From the NCBI RefSeq assembly GCF_000775615.1, contig NZ_AVPG01000003.1:62001-126000 (forward strand): a stretch of 64,000 bases of DNA, read 5' to 3'. The stretch's first letter is position 1; every line of letters starts with the position of its first letter. A model generated the notes under the pieces. It did not search any database. It was not told where the DNA came from and saw only the letters and a program-made list of their open reading frames with translations. Position numbers and translations under genes: made by a program. Positions 60,375-64,000 of this stretch are shown piece after piece. The stretch comes from Pontibacillus litoralis JSM 072002 (lineage in GTDB: Bacteria > Bacillota > Bacilli > Bacillales > BH030062).

Positions 60375-61553
60375 TTATTTCGGCATGATATCAAATGTAA
60401 ATATATCTTTAGGAAGTGCAATCGTACAGCAAGAATTAGGAATATCGACAACTCCCGCTAAATGCCCTTGAACAGGTGCAGAACCAAGGAGCATATAGGC
60501 TTGTTCACCAGTAAATCCATGTGCTTTCAGAAATTCAATCGCATTTAAACAGGCATTGCGATAAGCTACATTGGCGTCCATATACGTTTGCTTTCCTGTA
60601 AATTCATTTACCGATACCCCTTCAAATACAATATATTCATTATAGTGAGGATCCATTGGACCTGGTCGGAAAGCAGGGTTCTTCTTAATTTGATACTTTT
60701 CCATACCACCTTTGATAACTTCTACGTGTAAATCGATCCATCCAGGCATTTCAATACCACCGCAGAAGGTGATTTCTCCATCTCCTTGCGAGAAGTGTAA
60801 GTCACCTACGGATAATTTTGCTCCTTCTACAAACACGGGGAAGTAGATTTTTGAGCCGCGTGATAAGTTTTTAATGTCACAGTTCCCACCATTTTCTCGT
60901 GGTGGCACTGTACGAGCACCTTCTCTCGCAACTCGGTCAAAGTCTTCTCCTGTCAAGGTCCCTAAAACCACACTATCTTTATCTGGTAGATTGGCTAATG
61001 GTGGCACACGCTTCGGATCTTGATCGACAAGTTCTGATTCACGACGGTTCCATTCATCAAGCAGCTCTTGAGAAGGGGCAACTCCAATTAGACCTGGATG
61101 AATAATACCTGCAAATTTAACGTTAGGAACGTGACGAGAGGTTGCATAAATACCATGGAAATCCCAAATTGATTTTGCTGCCTCTGGATAGTGGTCCGTT
61201 AAAAAGCTACCACCATTTTCTTTAGCAAAAATCCCATTAAATCCCCACTCGTGTGCACTAAATGTACCAATGTCGAGAATATCAACAACAAGCAAATCAC
61301 CTGGCTCTACACCATTAACATACACTGGACCACTTAGTACATGGACACGATTCAGATTGACATCCCGAATATCGGAAGGGTCATCATTGTTACGAATTTG
61401 TCCATCCGTCCAATCCAAGCACTCCATTCGGAATGATTCACCTGGATTCACCGAAAAAGCAGCAGGAATATCGGGATGCCATCGGTTGTGTCCCGGTACA
61501 TCTTGCTTATCCATCGTCTTGTTCAAATCCACTTGAAATAACTTTTTTGGCAT
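60375..61553 (-). CDS. fmdA: formamidase FmdA (acetamidase/formamidase family)
   Basis: 392-aa amidase releasing ammonia from formamide or short amides. Family stretches: GHNRWHPDIPAAFSVNPGE near the start, GPVYVNGVEPGDLLVVDIL (~80), EWGFNGIFAKENGGSFLTD, FAGIIHPGLIGVAPS and GDLHFSQGDGEITFCGGIEM (~255, metal/active-site region). Length is typical of FmdA. It heads the fmdA-zinc ribbon pair; AAAGGATG precedes the ATG. A nitrogen-scavenging role is likely. Confidence 0.9.
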   Translation of the reverse strand: MPKKLFQVDLNKTMDKQDVPGHNRWHPDIPAAFSVNPGESFRMECLDWTDGQIRNNDDPSDIRDVNLNRVHVLSGPVYVNGVEPGDLLVVDILDIGTFSAHEWGFNGIFAKENGGSFLTDHYPEAAKSIWDFHGIYATSRHVPNVKFAGIIHPGLIGVAPSQELLDEWNRRESELVDQDPKRVPPLANLPDKDSVVLGTLTGEDFDRVAREGARTVPPRENGGNCDIKNLSRGSKIYFPVFVEGAKLSVGDLHFSQGDGEITFCGGIEMPGWIDLHVEVIKGGMEKYQIKKNPAFRPGPMDPHYNEYIVFEGVSVNEFTGKQTYMDANVAYRNACLNAIEFLKAHGFTGEQAYMLLGSAPVQGHLAGVVDIPNSCCTIALPKDIFTFDIMPK

Positions 61554-61752
61554 GTCCTCTTCATCCTTTCAAGATTGAGGTATCTTAGTGTAAATTCTTA
61601 GAAGCCCCACACAAAATACAAAAGAATTTAGCTTTAGCTTATCTTAAACTTTTGTAATTTTCAATCTATTTTAACCAATAAAATGCCTACAACAATTTAC
61701 TAAAGAAGCCCTCCATCATTACGATAACAAAAGGCTTCAAGTATGATGCTCT

Positions 61753-62118
61753 CTACAAGATATACGTGGCAATCAACCGATCAAGCTTACGGACATCTAC
61801 TTTTCTATTTAAATTCAATTTAAAATTCCCCGCTCTTGTCCACAGTTCAATTTCTGTATTAAGGTCAAACTTCCCACTATTTTCAGTAGAATACATCGTA
61901 ATCGACTTAAAAGGAATCGTGTACATTTCAACCTTCTTTCCTGTAATTCCTTGGCGGTCAGCAATAATAAAACGCTTATTCGTAATAACAGCTACATCAC
62001 GTACCGTTTTATAAGCTAATACCGCCTTTTCTCCTTCTACTAACATATCTTGCATGTCATTGGGAACTTCCGTTTCTTGATCAAATGTCCATGCCATGAT
62101 TTCATTTACAGATGCCAT
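61753..62118 (-). CDS. bacterial PH-domain protein
   Basis: 121 aa filled by one bacterial pleckstrin-homology-like fold. DMLVEGEKAVLAYKTVRDVAVITNKRFIIADRQG is the usual opening (quoted in part), followed by YTIPFKSITMYSTENSGKFD. The ATG at 62118 follows AGGAGGG; an earlier in-frame start lacks a site. The role of these soluble domains is unknown. Confidence 0.75.
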   Translation of the reverse strand: MASVNEIMAWTFDQETEVPNDMQDMLVEGEKAVLAYKTVRDVAVITNKRFIIADRQGITGKKVEMYTIPFKSITMYSTENSGKFDLNTEIELWTRAGNFKLNLNRKVDVRKLDRLIATYIL

Positions 62119-62251
62119 GTTACGCCCTCCTGATTGTATACAATTTTGTTCGCAAATATATATTCGACATCCTATTAGAACATTCCTTCTCAAACAGATT
62201 CATTTGGATTTTTAGCACCGTGCAGTACAATAAGACAAGAGGTGACGAAAT

Positions 62252-63469
62252 TTGAGTGAGCAAAACAATCTAGGAATTAAAAACAATCTATTACCTTTCT
62301 TTTTATTAGTATTTATTAATTTCTTCGTCGGGTCGATGGTTGGACTAGAACGAACCGTTTTACCCCTTATAGGTGAAGAACATTTCGGTATGGTTTCTGC
62401 TAGTGCTAGCATTTCTTTCATCGTTAGCTTCGGTTTCTCTAAAGCAATTGTGAACTTTTTTGCTGGGAATCTTTCTGATCGTATCGGTCGTAAACAAGTT
62501 CTTCTACTCGGTTGGGGAATCGGGATACTAGTTCCATTCTTTATCATCATTGCCGAGTCATGGTGGGTCATTGTATTCTCTAACGTTTTACTAGGTCTGA
62601 ACCAAGGTTTAACGTGGTCAATGACTGTCAATATGAAAATAGATATAGCGAAAAGCACCGAAAGAGGCATTGCTGTTGGTCTAAATGAATTTGCCGGTTA
62701 TATAGGAGTTGCTGTTGCTGCCATTGCATCAGGGTATGTCGCAACAACGTATTCCTTAAGTCCAGAACCATTTTATATTGGCATTGGGATTGCTATTATA
62801 GGCTTTTTCTTATCTTTATTCGTTCAAGAAACAAGTACCTCTGTGTCGAATCGCCAAGCACAATCCAAAAATCAGACATTATCCTTGAAAGAAGTCTTTC
62901 ATTTAACCACTTGGAAGAATCGAACTTTATCCATTATTAGCTTAAATGGCATGATGACTAATTTTAAAGATGGCATGGCTTGGGGATTATTCCCTTTATT
63001 CTTTGCTTCTAGTAGTCTTTCAATTAACCAAATCGGAACTATTATTGCCGTTTATCCAGCAGCTTGGGGGTTCTTTCAATTATTTGTTGGTGCTTTAAGT
63101 GATCGCATCGGTCGCAAGTTACTCATTACAATTGGGATGTGCACACAGGCATTTGCTTTGTGGGGAATACTTCTCGTAGATAACTACGCTTTATGGCTCT
63201 TTTTCTCTTTCCTACTAGGGATTGGTACGGCCATGGTATATCCTACCCTTATTGCTGCAGTGAGTGATGTCGCTCACGCTGACTGGCGAGCTAGCTCATT
63301 AGGAATTTACCGCTTCTGGCGAGATAGCGGATACGCATTTGGAGCATTAGCGGCAGGATTTTTTGCTGATTTGTTTAGTATCGAATGGGCGATTGCTATT
63401 GTAGCCTTATTGCCACTCTTAGCCGGAATACGAACTGCATTTACAATGGAAGAAACACTAAAAATATAA
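62252..63469 (+). CDS. MFS transporter
   Basis: 405 aa, 12 helices. Both halves have the loop motif: GNLSDRIGRKQVLLLGWG (~74) and GALSDRIGRKLLITIG (~280). The start is TTG behind AAGAGGTGA. The substrate is unknown; the pattern of conserved Arg/Asp residues resembles drug or small-solute exporters. A strong terminator follows. Confidence 0.8.
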   Translation: MSEQNNLGIKNNLLPFFLLVFINFFVGSMVGLERTVLPLIGEEHFGMVSASASISFIVSFGFSKAIVNFFAGNLSDRIGRKQVLLLGWGIGILVPFFIIIAESWWVIVFSNVLLGLNQGLTWSMTVNMKIDIAKSTERGIAVGLNEFAGYIGVAVAAIASGYVATTYSLSPEPFYIGIGIAIIGFFLSLFVQETSTSVSNRQAQSKNQTLSLKEVFHLTTWKNRTLSIISLNGMMTNFKDGMAWGLFPLFFASSSLSINQIGTIIAVYPAAWGFFQLFVGALSDRIGRKLLITIGMCTQAFALWGILLVDNYALWLFFSFLLGIGTAMVYPTLIAAVSDVAHADWRASSLGIYRFWRDSGYAFGALAAGFFADLFSIEWAIAIVALLPLLAGIRTAFTMEETLKI

Positions 63470-63470
63470 C

Positions 63471-63517
63471 AAAAGAATCCACCAAGCATTTTTGCTAACT
63501 GGTGGATTCTTTTTGTC
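63471..63517. terminator. bidirectional intrinsic terminator
   Basis: Fourteen-bp perfect stem AAAAGAATCCACCA/TGGTGGATTCTTTT with a 15-nt loop and a T-tail. Confidence 0.92.
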
Positions 63518-63518
63518 A

Positions 63519-64000
63519 CTATTTCTCTCGCGCTAATAAATATAAAAAGTATGGTGCACCAATAACTGCGACGACAATACCAGTAGGAATCTCGGTTTGA
63601 AAGATAGAGCGCCCGATCGTATCTGCTGCAATAACAAGTAAGCCACCTGTTAAAGCAGATGCAGGTAATAGAAATTGCTGCCTTGCTCCTACAAGTTGTT
63701 TAGCCAAGTGAGGACCAATCAATCCAACGAAACCAATTCCACCACTAACCGCTACGCTTGCTCCTGCTAAGCCGACAGCAGCAGCAAGTAACAATCGTCT
63801 TTCTCTTTCTACAGCGACACCTAGCCCATTTGCCATTTGATCACCTAAATAAATAACATTTAACGTTTGCGCTTTTAAAAATATATAAGGGAGTAATAGC
63901 ATAACCCATGGCAACAATGCAAGAACAAAATCCCAATTCGAACCCCAAATACTTCCTGCTAACCATGTTGCCACAAATTGATAGCTTTCTGGTGTTAAAC
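63519..64000 (-). CDS. FecCD-family iron-siderophore ABC permease, C-terminal part
   Basis: Partial: the frame stays open to the window edge, so only the last ~160 residues are seen. Helices and the cytoplasmic coupling loop GGIGFVGLIGPHLAKQLVGA (near the ATPase contact) are diagnostic of BtuC/FecCD permeases, as is the end AVIGAPYFLYLLAREK. It would import an iron-siderophore complex with a partner permease, ATPase and binding lipoprotein beyond the edge. Confidence 0.88.
   Translation of the reverse strand, partial: LTPESYQFVATWLAGSIWGSNWDFVLALLPWVMLLLPYIFLKAQTLNVIYLGDQMANGLGVAVERERRLLLAAAVGLAGASVAVSGGIGFVGLIGPHLAKQLVGARQQFLLPASALTGGLLVIAADTIGRSIFQTEIPTGIVVAVIGAPYFLYLLAREK

Overview
The window looks like chromosomal DNA from a low-GC, endospore-forming member of the Bacillaceae. 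The evidence is strong AGGAGG-type ribosome binding sites, frequent TTG and GTG starts, a perfect PerR box, an S-box (SAM-I) riboswitch, MreBH, a KinA/KinE-like PAS kinase, and spore-surface proteins of the endospore-appendage (Ena) kind. The order yfkC-yfkD-yfkF and the pair yflK/yflJ recall Bacillus subtilis. Many sodium-coupled transporters (two AGCS symporters, NhaC) would suit a salt-tolerant habitat. The genus cannot be fixed from this sequence alone. I saw no rRNA, tRNA, insertion sequence or prophage.

Layout. 1-4.4 kb: yfk-like membrane and stress genes. 4.5-6.6 kb: a PerR-boxed P1B-4 metal ATPase (zosA-like). 6.6-9.2 kb: small stress-like proteins and an alanine/glycine symporter. 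9.3-12.5 kb: a spore-surface cluster with an Ena-type subunit, two related Cys-rich proteins and one unknown protein. 12.6-18.3 kb: housekeeping genes, including a HAD hydrolase, a deaminase, CdsA, a MOSC protein, YflJ and MreBH. 18.4-23.3 kb: the N-acetylglucosamine regulon nagA-nagB-nagR and a nagE-type PTS permease, each preceded by the same 16-bp NagR-like operator. 23.6-35.1 kb: NhaC, a second AGCS symporter, a sporulation-type kinase, a WG-repeat protein, msrA behind a SAM riboswitch, RidA and a C45-type hydrolase. 35.2-36.9 kb: two blocks of a ~21/42-bp degenerate repeat flanking a NERD-domain gene. 36.9-46.8 kb: paaK, then a glutarate/GABA catabolic cluster (glaH, lhgO, aldehyde dehydrogenase, gabT, a GntR regulator and a frameshifted APC permease).

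46.9-59.6 kb: a complete type I-C CRISPR-Cas locus. The genes cas3, cas5c, cas8c, cas7, cas4, cas1 and cas2 run on the minus strand. A 22-repeat array follows cas2 and a 40-repeat array diverges from cas3, giving 60 spacers in all. Both leaders carry a conserved 43-bp inverted-repeat element at nearly the same distance from the first repeat. 59.7-64 kb: YwbE, a zinc-ribbon protein, formamidase, a PH-domain protein, an MFS transporter and the end of a FecCD permease.

The most unusual signals are as follows. (1) Between cas3 and cas5c, on the strand opposite the cas genes, there is a -10 box, one shortened CRISPR-repeat-like stem-loop with the repeat's 3' handle, a ~19-nt guide-like stretch and an intrinsic terminator. 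This resembles a solitary crRNA-like regulator of the cas genes. Its first 8 guide bases recur at the predicted -35 region of the cas5c operon. (2) glaH and gabT each have a ~220-nt leader with folded elements and an intrinsic terminator just before the gene. These match no riboswitch class I know. (3) The glutarate regulator's own operator shares a 9-mer with the glaH -10 region.
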